Source: an uncultured Salinimicrobium sp.
Lineage (GTDB): Bacteria; Bacteroidota; Bacteroidia; Flavobacteriales; Flavobacteriaceae
DNA: 16,482 bases
Assembly (NCBI GenBank): GCA_946887025.1
Contig: CAMPJY010000045.1
Coordinates: 1-16,482, forward strand
Direction of reading: 5' to 3'
The position numbers and the translations under genes are program-made. The notes under the pieces are model-generated. The model was not told where the DNA came from and made no database searches. It saw only the letters and a list, made by a program, of their open reading frames with translations. This document shows, piece by piece, positions 6,652-13,952 of the stretch (the first letter of the stretch is position 1; each line of letters begins with the position of its first letter).

Positions 6652-8289
6652 ATGGCAGAAGTAATCAAAATGCCGCGCCTGAGCGACACCATGGAAGAAG
6701 GTGTGGTTGCAAAGTGGCTAAAGAAAAAAGGTGACAAAGTAGAGGAAGGAGACATCCTGGCCGAGATCGAAACCGATAAGGCTACCATGGAATTTGAATC
6801 CTTTTATTCTGGAACCCTGCTTTACATAGGAATTGAAGAAGGTGAAACCGCGCCCGTGGAAAGTCTTTTGGCGATCCTAGGAGAGGAAGGCGAAGATATT
6901 TCTTCCCTTATCAAGGGTGGTGCGGCTGATGCCAAACCAGAGCCAGGGGCCGAAGAGCGGGAACAAAAACCTGAAGAAGAATTAGGCCCTGGGCCCGGAG
7001 GCGAGATCCCTGAGGGGGTCGAAGTTGTTAACATGCCAAGGCTGAGCGATACCATGGAAGAAGGTACTGTTGCCAGCTGGCTGAAAAAGGTAGGGGACAA
7101 AGTAGAAGAAGGAGATATCCTGGCCGAGATCGAAACCGATAAGGCCACTATGGAATTCGAATCCTTTTACTCAGGTACCTTACTGCATATTGGAATTCAG
7201 GAAGGGGAAACTGCTCCCGTAGACAGTGTCCTTGCAGTAATAGGGCCAGAAGGCACCGACGTTTCTGCTGCTCTAAGTGGAGGTGGGGCTGCCAAGGCTT
7301 CTTCTCCTAAGAAAACTGAAGATAAAAAAGAAACTGCTGCGGAAAAGGAATCCGAAAAACCTGCAGCTTCAGAAACTACTAAAGATGGTGGGCGCATTTT
7401 TGTCTCTCCTTTGGCCAAAAAGATGGCTGAGGACCTCGGGATCGATCTTTCTCAGGTAAAGGGATCGGGTGAAAACAACCGGATCGTCAAAAAAGATATT
7501 GAAGCCTATAAGCCTTCTGATAAACCTGCACAGGCACAGGAATCTGTACCTGCTAAAGGTGAAACTGCTGTAAAATCTGCAGTTGCAACTTATGTTCCAG
7601 CCGGGGAAGAAAGTTTTGAGGAGATCAAGAATTCGCAAATGCGTAAGACCATTGCGAAGAGACTTGCTGAATCCAAGTACAACGCGCCACATTATTATCT
7701 GACCATTGAAATTGATATGGCAAATGCAATGGCAAGCCGTAAGCAAATCAATGATATTCCGGATACCAAAGTTTCTTATAACGATATGGTAATAAAGGCC
7801 TCTGCCATGGCCCTGAGAAAACACCCCAGGGTGAATTCTCAATGGACCGGCGAGGGTACCAGAATTGCGAAACATATCCATATGGGAGTTGCGGTGGCAG
7901 TTGAAGACGGGCTTGTAGTTCCTGTGCTTCCGTTTGCTGATCAGATGAGCATGACTCAGATTGGGGCTAATGTGAAGGAATTGGCAGGGAAAGCGAGAAA
8001 CAAGAAGCTGCAGCCAAAGGAAATGGAAGGCAGTACTTTTACTGTATCCAACCTTGGAATGTTCGGGATCACTGAATTTACCAGCATTATAAATCAACCC
8101 AATTCCGCCATACTTTCAGTTGGGGCAATCGTAGAAAAACCGGTGGTCAGGAACGGGCAGATTGTCGTTGGGAATACAATGAAGGTAACCCTGGCCTGCG
8201 ACCACAGAACCGTAGATGGGGCAACAGGGGCAGCCTTCCTGGAAACCCTGAGAAGATATCTGGAAAATCCGGTAACCATGCTGGCCTAA
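6652..8289 (+). CDS. pdhC: Dihydrolipoamide acetyltransferase, E2 of pyruvate dehydrogenase
   Basis: Core acetyltransferase of the pyruvate dehydrogenase complex; it moves the acetyl group from E1 through lipoyl-lysine to coenzyme A. The 545-residue protein has, in order: lipoyl domain 1 (about 3-85, lipoyl Lys K43 in ETDKATMEF), an acidic linker, lipoyl domain 2 (about 124-206, Lys K164), and a Lys/Glu/Ala linker. The subunit-binding domain follows (about 249-284, FVSPLAKKMAEDLGI to NRIVKKDIEAY), then a second linker and the catalytic domain (about 325-545), which ends with DHRTVDG: catalytic H518 and D522. It starts 3 bases after pdhA and ends just before a strong terminator. The two lipoyl domains are nearly identical in protein and DNA. 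Other 2-oxoacid E2s generally have one lipoyl domain; two domains and the pdhA linkage favour pyruvate. Confidence 0.94.
   Translation: MAEVIKMPRLSDTMEEGVVAKWLKKKGDKVEEGDILAEIETDKATMEFESFYSGTLLYIGIEEGETAPVESLLAILGEEGEDISSLIKGGAADAKPEPGAEEREQKPEEELGPGPGGEIPEGVEVVNMPRLSDTMEEGTVASWLKKVGDKVEEGDILAEIETDKATMEFESFYSGTLLHIGIQEGETAPVDSVLAVIGPEGTDVSAALSGGGAAKASSPKKTEDKKETAAEKESEKPAASETTKDGGRIFVSPLAKKMAEDLGIDLSQVKGSGENNRIVKKDIEAYKPSDKPAQAQESVPAKGETAVKSAVATYVPAGEESFEEIKNSQMRKTIAKRLAESKYNAPHYYLTIEIDMANAMASRKQINDIPDTKVSYNDMVIKASAMALRKHPRVNSQWTGEGTRIAKHIHMGVAVAVEDGLVVPVLPFADQMSMTQIGANVKELAGKARNKKLQPKEMEGSTFTVSNLGMFGITEFTSIINQPNSAILSVGAIVEKPVVRNGQIVVGNTMKVTLACDHRTVDGATGAAFLETLRRYLENPVTMLA
6670..7275 (+). repeat. 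Tandem lipoyl-domain duplication inside the E2 gene
   Basis: Two copies of an approximately 243-base unit begin at 6670 and 7033, offset 363 bases. Over the 81 residues aligned without gaps from MPRLSDTMEEG, 14 differ, most of them in the last third. At DNA level a run of 29 bases is identical (6754-6782 and 7117-7145). Conservation is highest around the lipoyl lysine. Confidence 0.9.
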
Positions 8290-8313
8290 GCAGCCATCAA
8301 CATTATACATTTG

Positions 8314-8342
8314 AAAAATCCCACTTATCGTGGGATTTTTTT
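8314..8342 (+). terminator. Rho-independent terminator after the E2 gene
   Basis: An 11-base-pair stem (8314-8324 with 8330-8340) closes a 5-base TTATC loop; the central part is ATCCCAC/GTGGGAT. The 3' arm runs into a T tract through 8342. It lies 24 bases past the E2 stop and 13 bases before the next start codon. Confidence 0.88.
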
Positions 8343-8349
8343 ATCTTTA
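8342..8349 (+). promoter_or_regulatory. Possible -7 element for the five-gene run
   Basis: TATCTTTA is one mismatch from TAnnTTTG and sits directly on the terminator's T tract, ending 5 bases before the ATG at 8355. No TTG at the right distance is evident upstream. If it is real, the mRNA would be leaderless or almost so; otherwise the operon depends on read-through. Confidence 0.35.
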
Positions 8350-8354
8350 ACCGT

Positions 8355-9368
8355 ATGAAGAAAATTAAGATTTCGGCCCTGGTACTATCAGTTTCCCTGG
8401 GCATTCTGGCCTGCGGCCAGCCAAAAACCATAGATGGGGCTAATGAGGAGCCAAGTGAAGTTTCAGCTCCTGAGGAAAAGGGTTTTAATAGCTCAGAAGA
8501 AATACCTGTTACAGAGGAAGAGGTGGCAAGTACACTGAAATATCTTTCTTCGGAGGAGCTTCAGGGCAGGAAAACCGGGACAGATGGTATAGAGAAAGCG
8601 GCACAGTATATTGAAAATGTTTTCCGTGAGCACGGGATCAGGCCTTTCTTTGAGACCTACAGGGATTCCTTTGAAGTGGAGGGGGTTACAGGATATAATA
8701 TAGTCGGATTTAAAGAAGGGACCGATCCCCAACTTAAGGATGAATTCATTATTCTCGGGGCGCACTATGATCACGTAGGGACTGCAGAACCTGTTGAAGG
8801 GGATAGCCTGGCCAATGGAGCAAATGATAACGCCACAGGCACCACCGCGGTCCTGGAACTGGCAAAATATTTATCCGGTGTGGATACCAAAAGGAGCATT
8901 CTTTTCACTCTTTATTCCGCCGAAGAAATGGGGCTGGTGGGCTCTGCACATCTGGCCAAACGGCTTAAACAGGAAGCGCTGGATCTATACGTTATGTTCA
9001 ATATAGAAATGGTAGGGGTTCCCATGAACGATAAGGATTATCTAGCCTATATCACCGGGTTCGAGCTGTCCAATCTTGCAGAAAAATTTAATGAATACTC
9101 CGGGGAAAAGCTCGTTGGATTTTTGCCCCAGGCCAAGGAATATCAATTGTTCAGGAGAAGTGACAACTATCCGTTTTACGAGGAATTCGGGGTGCCAGCC
9201 CAGACCATTTCCACTTTCGATTTCACGAATTATGAGTATTACCACCATGTAGACGATGAATTTGAGGAAATGGATGTGCCATTCCTGACGGATTTGATCA
9301 GGGAAATCACTCCCGGGCTAATTAAAATGGCGAATTCAGAAACCAGCGAGATAAAGATGAACGAATGA
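8355..9368 (+). CDS. M28-family zinc peptidase, lipoprotein
   Basis: Predicted periplasm- or outer-membrane-anchored metallopeptidase, probably an aminopeptidase. The 337-residue product has a lipoprotein signal (MKKIKISALVLSVSLGILAC, lipobox LxxC with C20) and a Glu-rich linker (about 30-60). The M28 domain follows, with two-metal ligands in the expected order: H137 and D139 in GAHYDHVG, D158 in GANDNATG, E190-E191 in SAEEMG (catalytic base and ligand), E218 in NIEMVG, and H297 in YYHHVDDEF. Glu instead of Asp at 218 is common in part of the family. A protease-associated domain is absent. Substrate cannot be read from sequence. Its stop overlaps the start of the next gene by 4 bases (ATGA), so the two are translationally coupled. 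A strong terminator precedes it. Confidence 0.88.
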   Translation: MKKIKISALVLSVSLGILACGQPKTIDGANEEPSEVSAPEEKGFNSSEEIPVTEEEVASTLKYLSSEELQGRKTGTDGIEKAAQYIENVFREHGIRPFFETYRDSFEVEGVTGYNIVGFKEGTDPQLKDEFIILGAHYDHVGTAEPVEGDSLANGANDNATGTTAVLELAKYLSGVDTKRSILFTLYSAEEMGLVGSAHLAKRLKQEALDLYVMFNIEMVGVPMNDKDYLAYITGFELSNLAEKFNEYSGEKLVGFLPQAKEYQLFRRSDNYPFYEEFGVPAQTISTFDFTNYEYYHHVDDEFEEMDVPFLTDLIREITPGLIKMANSETSEIKMNE

Positions 9369-10045
9369 AGAATGTAGTGATAACCGGGACCAGCAGAGGG
9401 ATTGGACTGGAACTCGTGAAGTTTTTTTCTGAAAAAGGCCATCAGGTATTGGCGCTTTCACGTAACCCAAAACCGGTTCAGGAACTCAATTTAAATAATG
9501 TTTATACATTTTCCTGTGACATCACCAAACAGGAAAACCTCCAGGCAGTGGCTGATTATGTGAGCAGTAACTGGGAACAGGTGGACGTACTTATCAATAA
9601 TGCCGGAGCCATTGTAAACAAAGCCTTTGCGGACATCTCCATGGAGGAATTTGAGCGGGTTTACCGGACCAATGTATTTGCCGTGGCAGGGCTTACCCAG
9701 GGTCTGCTTCCTTTTCTATCAGCCCAAAGTCATGTGGTGACTATCAGCAGTATGGGTGGAATTCAGGGAAGTATGAAATTCCCCGGACTTTCGGCCTATA
9801 GTTCAAGTAAAGGCGCGGTAATCACTCTTATGGAGCTTCTGGCGGAGGAGTATAAAGAAACTGGTCCGTCCTTCAACGTACTTGCCCTTGGAGCCGTTCA
9901 GACAGAAATGCTGCAGGAAGCTTTCCCGGGATATCAGGCCCCTACGACTGCTGCAGAAATGGCGGCCTATATTGTAGATTTTGCCTTAACGGGAAATAAG
10001 TTTTATAACGGAAAGATCCTTCAGGTTTCCAACAGTACCCCCTAA
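9365..10045 (+). CDS. Short-chain dehydrogenase/reductase
   Basis: Classical SDR with a Rossmann fold; NAD(P)H-dependent oxidoreductase of unknown substrate. The 226 residues contain the cofactor motif T7-G8-x3-G12-I13-G14 (TGTSRGIG), a basic SRNP after the second strand that suggests NADP(H) preference, the NNAG motif in LINNAGAIV, ISS (S128/S129) before the active site, and Y145-SSS-K149 as the catalytic pair. It is at the short end of the classical range (about 250), and the C-terminal substrate loop is reduced. It overlaps the M28 gene by 4 bases and is followed after 3 bases by the SprT-like gene. Fatty acid, sugar and quinone reductase functions are all possible; I cannot choose. Confidence 0.88.
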   Translation: MKNVVITGTSRGIGLELVKFFSEKGHQVLALSRNPKPVQELNLNNVYTFSCDITKQENLQAVADYVSSNWEQVDVLINNAGAIVNKAFADISMEEFERVYRTNVFAVAGLTQGLLPFLSAQSHVVTISSMGGIQGSMKFPGLSAYSSSKGAVITLMELLAEEYKETGPSFNVLALGAVQTEMLQEAFPGYQAPTTAAEMAAYIVDFALTGNKFYNGKILQVSNSTP

Positions 10046-10048
10046 AGC

Positions 10049-10654
10049 ATGCAGGAAATATTAGCGAAATATATCCCCCACCACGCAATTGAGCTGGTTT
10101 TTCAGTTGATAGAAAGCAATCATATACATTTAAAGATCGTAAATGAAAGAAAGACGCGACATGGGGATTACAGGCGTCTGCCTAACGGGGTTCATGTTAT
10201 AACTGTCAATGCAAATCTCAATAAATACAGGTTCCTGATGACGCTTATTCATGAAATTGCGCATTTGGTTGCCTTTGAAAAGTACGGAAGGAGGATCAAA
10301 CCACATGGTATCGAATGGAAGGCTGTTTTTCAGAAATTAATGCTTCCTTTTATCAATCCGGAGATTTTCCCGAAGGATGTGCTGCCCTATCTGGCGCATC
10401 ATTTCAGAAATCCAAAAGCGAGCAGTGATACGGATGCTAATCTATCGGTTGTGCTGAAAAGATATGATCCGACCAATGATAAGAATTATATCTTTGAAGT
10501 ACCGACGGGTGGTATTTTCAGGATCTATAACGGAAAAGTCTTTAGGAAAGGAGAAAAACGCATCAAGAGATATGAATGTATCGAGGTGAGTTCGGGGAAG
10601 ACATACCTGTTTCAGCCGAACGCAGAAGTAGAGCTGTTAAGGACGGCGAATTAA
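10049..10654 (+). CDS. SprT-like metalloprotease-fold protein with a cysteine-free ribbon
   Basis: The 201-residue protein has the SprT-like zincin core: H68-E69-I70-A71-H72 as the HExxH motif, with H86 of KPHGIEWKAV as the probable third zinc ligand. Family members related to Spartan cleave DNA-protein crosslinks, but bacterial SprT proteins are little studied, so the role here is open. The C-terminal part (about 145-195) has the strand pattern of the usual zinc ribbon (NYIFEVPTGGIF, then RYECIEVSSGKTYLF). It contains only one cysteine, the only Cys in the whole protein, so it cannot hold zinc in the normal way. There is no signal peptide, so it is probably cytoplasmic. It starts 3 bases after the SDR stop; the next gene is 13 bases downstream. 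Confidence 0.82.
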   Translation: MQEILAKYIPHHAIELVFQLIESNHIHLKIVNERKTRHGDYRRLPNGVHVITVNANLNKYRFLMTLIHEIAHLVAFEKYGRRIKPHGIEWKAVFQKLMLPFINPEIFPKDVLPYLAHHFRNPKASSDTDANLSVVLKRYDPTNDKNYIFEVPTGGIFRIYNGKVFRKGEKRIKRYECIEVSSGKTYLFQPNAEVELLRTAN

Positions 10655-10667
10655 AATCAGCAGGACG

Positions 10668-11744
10668 ATGAACAAAGATAATTACGCGGTGCTAATGGCA
10701 GGGGGAGTAGGTTCCAGGTTCTGGCCAGTGAGTACGACTGCCAGACCCAAACAGTTCCGGGATCTTTTGGGTTCAGGAGAAACCCTGATCCAGACTACCT
10801 TTAAAAGGCTCCACAAACTCGTTCCAACGGAGAATATCTATATACTTACCAACGCAAGATACGAGGCCCTGGTGCACGAACAACTGCCCGAGGTCCACAG
10901 GGATCAGATCGTCCTGGAACCGGCCATGCGAAATACTGCTCCCGCTGTCCTGCTCGCATCCCTGAAAATTGCCAAAAGAAACGAAAACGCCGTGATGGTA
11001 ATGGCCCCCAGCGATCACTGGATCGAGGACGAGGATGCTTTTGTCAGGGATATCTCTGCTGCCTTTGATGCCTGCCGGGAGAAGGAAAGAATTGTCACCC
11101 TGGGGATCACCCCGACCTTTCCCAATACAGGTTTCGGATATATAAAATTTGAAGAGGGATCAGGGCTCCTGCACAAGGTGCAGAACTTCACCGAAAAACC
11201 GGATTTTGAACGCGCAAGGGAATTTTTAAAACAGGGGAATTACGTGTGGAATGCCGGGATCTTCATCTGGAATATTTCTTATATCCTGCACTCCTTCAGC
11301 AGAAACCTTCCCGAAATGAATAAGCTTTTTTCGGCTGGGACTGCTTTCCTGAACACGCCCGAGGAACAAGGCTTTATAACCAGGGAATATGAAAAAGCCG
11401 AGGATATTTCCATTGATTATGGAATCCTTGAAAAGGAGGAGAATGTCTATGTCATACAGGCAACTTTTGACTGGAACGATCTGGGAACCTGGGGCTCGAT
11501 CTATAAGGAGGTGGAGAAGGATTCCAATGCCAATGCGGTTTTAAATGCAAGAGTGATGGCATGGGAGGCAACCGGGAACGTTATAAGCTCCAACACCAAT
11601 AAGGTGGTAGTGGTTGACGGATTAAAAGATTACATCATCATTGATGAGGAGGAAGTGCTGCTGCTGGTGCCAAAGGAAAAGGAGCAGGAAATAAAAGCCT
11701 TGCGAAATACAGTCCAAAAGGTATTCGGAGATAATCTGGGGTAG
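10668..11744 (+). CDS. manC: Mannose-1-phosphate guanylyltransferase (GDP-mannose pyrophosphorylase)
   Basis: Makes GDP-mannose from mannose-1-phosphate and GTP, feeding polysaccharide and glycoprotein synthesis. The 358-residue protein has the nucleotidyltransferase signature MAGGVGSRFWPVS (G12 to S22) with RPKQF just after it. It also has LEPAMRNTAPAVLLA, the MAPSDHWI metal site region, FTEKPD (F174-P178, with sugar-phosphate-binding Glu and Lys), WNAGIFIWN and FDWNDLGTWGS. All are characteristic of this family rather than of glucose-1-phosphate enzymes. The left-handed beta-helix tail is short, and there is no phosphomannose isomerase cupin domain, so it is the monofunctional form. It lies within the tight five-gene run; no glycosyltransferases or capsule genes are nearby. 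Confidence 0.92.
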   Translation: MNKDNYAVLMAGGVGSRFWPVSTTARPKQFRDLLGSGETLIQTTFKRLHKLVPTENIYILTNARYEALVHEQLPEVHRDQIVLEPAMRNTAPAVLLASLKIAKRNENAVMVMAPSDHWIEDEDAFVRDISAAFDACREKERIVTLGITPTFPNTGFGYIKFEEGSGLLHKVQNFTEKPDFERAREFLKQGNYVWNAGIFIWNISYILHSFSRNLPEMNKLFSAGTAFLNTPEEQGFITREYEKAEDISIDYGILEKEENVYVIQATFDWNDLGTWGSIYKEVEKDSNANAVLNARVMAWEATGNVISSNTNKVVVVDGLKDYIIIDEEEVLLLVPKEKEQEIKALRNTVQKVFGDNLG

Positions 11745-11746
11745 AA

Positions 11747-13177
11747 ATGGAAAGGGAGGTCAATAAAGAGAAGAAGGAAGGGGGCTCCCGAAATTATGGC
11801 CGTTTTGCTTTGAGCCTGGGCCAGCAAATAAGACAATTCTTAAAGGACCTGCTCGACATCAGAAAAGAGACCGACAGGGACGCTACCATTAAAGATGTCA
11901 ACGAGGATATCTCCTTTAAAGGGCATAATGCCTGGATCCTTATCTTCTCAATTTTTGTCGCATCCATCGGCCTGAACCTGGGCAGTGCCTCCGTGGTTAT
12001 TGGAGCCATGTTGATCTCCCCCCTTATGGGGCCGATCGTCGGAGTTGGGCTTTCCATTGCTATTAATGATGTAGATACCCTGAAAAGATCAGTGGTCAAT
12101 CTTATTGTAATGATGCTGCTAAGTATACTTACGGCATGGTTCTATTTCTTCATTTCCCCTATCAAGGAAGCCACCCCGGAATTAATTGCCCGTACCTACC
12201 CCACGGTGCTGGATGTGCTTCTGGCGATCTCCGGTGGGCTCGCGCTTACGGTGGGAAAAACAAAAAAAGGGACCATGATAAGTGTGATCCTTGGGGTTGC
12301 CATCGCCACTGCACTCATGCCTCCTCTCTGTACGGTGGGTTATGGATTGGCAGTAGGAAACTGGGAGTACATCTGGGGAGCTTTTTATCTGTTCTCCATT
12401 AACTCTGTATTTATAGCGCTTTCCACCTATGCCGTAGCCAAAATGCTTCGGTTTCCTATGGTGGAGTACGCTGACAGTCGCAAGCGGCACAACATCGCCA
12501 GGATTGCTACGGTGGTGGGGGTTCTGGTGACGATTCCAAGTGTGGTATTATTTATTAAACTCCTGAACCAGCAATTATTTGTCGCCAATTCTGAAAAGTT
12601 TGTGGAGGAGGTGGTGCAATATGAAGGGACAGAGGTGATAAAATTCACACATAATTACCAAAAGGGAGAAATCGGGGTATTTTTAATTGGAAAGCGGGTG
12701 CCCGAGGAAACAATAGATGGATGGAAGGAGGAGCTCGGGAAAAGGTCCAAACTGAAAAAAGCCGAACTCCATATCCACCAGGGAGCAGCAGCAACCAGGG
12801 AATCTTCAGGACAATTGACTAAGGAAGATAAGGCTGAATTCCTGGAGGAAATTTATGTGAAAAACCAACAGGCACTCGAGGAGAAAGATACCCTGATAGC
12901 GGTTCTGGAGGAGGAGCTTTCCAAATTTAAAACAGCAGGCATTCCATTTGAAAAAATAAGCAGGGAGGCCAGAATTAACTACACTGATATTGAAGAGCTG
13001 AGTTTTGCCAATACCATAGTCACCGACTTTGAAGAAATTGACACCCTGCCGACCTTTAATGTAAAATGGCAAAACCAGGTGTCGGTACCAGCTCAAAAGG
13101 AGCAACTCGAAAAACTTAAACAATGGCTGCAGGTGAGGCTTTCCCTGGATACGTTAAAAGTTCAGACGGTTCAGTAA
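11747..13177 (+). CDS. DUF389 family membrane protein with long soluble C-terminal tail
   Basis: Inner-membrane protein of unknown function. The 476 residues comprise an approximately 60-residue charged cytosolic start, a membrane domain with about six or seven helices (roughly 62-79, 81-105, 113-137, 154-170, 175-200, 207-230, 250-272), and a soluble tail of about 200 residues. Family hallmarks are the VIGAMLISPLMGPIVG stretch and GVAIATALMPPLCTVGYGLA. The tail begins with LFVANSEKFVEEVV, has a BON- or ferredoxin-like alternation of strands and helices, then a Glu/Lys-rich segment (about 355-395, LEEIYVKNQQALEEKDTLIAV region) that looks like a coiled coil, and ends with a second alpha/beta segment. 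Start ATG is 2 bases after the manC stop. It is last in its run and converges on the MlaF-like gene with 7 bases between. Confidence 0.85.
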   Translation: MEREVNKEKKEGGSRNYGRFALSLGQQIRQFLKDLLDIRKETDRDATIKDVNEDISFKGHNAWILIFSIFVASIGLNLGSASVVIGAMLISPLMGPIVGVGLSIAINDVDTLKRSVVNLIVMMLLSILTAWFYFFISPIKEATPELIARTYPTVLDVLLAISGGLALTVGKTKKGTMISVILGVAIATALMPPLCTVGYGLAVGNWEYIWGAFYLFSINSVFIALSTYAVAKMLRFPMVEYADSRKRHNIARIATVVGVLVTIPSVVLFIKLLNQQLFVANSEKFVEEVVQYEGTEVIKFTHNYQKGEIGVFLIGKRVPEETIDGWKEELGKRSKLKKAELHIHQGAAATRESSGQLTKEDKAEFLEEIYVKNQQALEEKDTLIAVLEEELSKFKTAGIPFEKISREARINYTDIEELSFANTIVTDFEEIDTLPTFNVKWQNQVSVPAQKEQLEKLKQWLQVRLSLDTLKVQTVQ

Positions 13178-13184
13178 AACTGTT

Positions 13185-13952
13185 TTAAAGACCCTGTATC
13201 TGGGCTTTTTGAACCTTACGGAAGAGATCGGAGGAATATACAAAATCGATCAATTCCTTATTCTCAGCTTTGTAAATTTCGTCTTTGGTTCCTTCCCATT
13301 CCAGTTTTCCATTCTTCAGAAAAATTATCTGTTCCCCGATCTCCAGGACTGAGTTCATGTCATGGGTATTGATCACGGTGGTAATATCATTCTCCCGCGT
13401 AATTTCCTGGATCAGATTGTCAATTACCGTAGCAGTCTGTGGATCCAGACCAGAATTAGGTTCGTCACAGAACAGGTATTTTGGTCTATTTACAATAGCT
13501 CTTGCAATGGAAACCCTCTTCTGCATCCCCCCACTTATTTCTGACGGGAATTTCTGGTGTTGAGCTTCAGCAAGATTCACACGGTCCAGCACCTCCTTTA
13601 CCCTGTTCATCATTTCTTTGGGTCGTTTCCTGGTAAACATCTGCAGGGGAAACATTACGTTCTCTTCCACCGTCATGGAATCAAACAGAGCGCCGCCCTG
13701 GAATACCATTCCAATTTCCTGCCTGAGCTCCCGTTGTTGTTCGTCGGAAAAGGTGGAGTAAGGCTTTCCGTCGTAGATGATCTTTCCTTTTTCCGGGCGG
13801 AATAACCCGAGCAGGCATTTTAAAAAAACTGTTTTTCCCGAACCGGATTGCCCAATGATCAGGTTTGTTTTACCCTTTTTGAAGGTGGCACTAATGCCTT
13901 TCAGGATCTCTTCCCCTTCAAATGCTTTCTCTATGTTCTGTACTTCGATCAT
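13185..13952 (-). CDS. MlaF-like ABC transporter ATPase (MCE lipid transport)
   Basis: ATP-binding subunit partnered with the MlaE-like permease, energising phospholipid or other lipid movement between inner and outer membrane. The 255 residues have Walker A G34-QSGSGKT-41, Q-loop Q85 in MVFQGGALFDSMTV, signature S140-GGMQKR, Walker B YLFCDEPNSGLDP (D163, E164) and switch histidine H197 in INTHDMN. The FQGGALFDSMTVEENV segment is characteristic of the MlaF/Ttg2A group and separates it from general importers. The start codon shares one base with the permease stop (TAATG), indicating coupled translation. No MlaD (MCE-domain) gene is present downstream; instead the strand switches. The name is by family resemblance; orthology to E. 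coli MlaF is inferred. Confidence 0.87.
   Translation of the reverse strand: MIEVQNIEKAFEGEEILKGISATFKKGKTNLIIGQSGSGKTVFLKCLLGLFRPEKGKIIYDGKPYSTFSDEQQRELRQEIGMVFQGGALFDSMTVEENVMFPLQMFTRKRPKEMMNRVKEVLDRVNLAEAQHQKFPSEISGGMQKRVSIARAIVNRPKYLFCDEPNSGLDPQTATVIDNLIQEITRENDITTVINTHDMNSVLEIGEQIIFLKNGKLEWEGTKDEIYKAENKELIDFVYSSDLFRKVQKAQIQGL

Noticed and set aside
7369..8097. 242-codon open frame on the minus strand inside the E2 gene
   Set aside because: It lies antisense to the conserved E2 binding and catalytic domains, has no recognisable motif, and its composition is what a shadow of an A/G-rich coding strand gives.
13175..13186. AAAACTGTTTT as a terminator between the convergent operons
   Set aside because: The inverted repeat would have a one-base loop and A/T pairs only apart from one, so it cannot form a stable hairpin.
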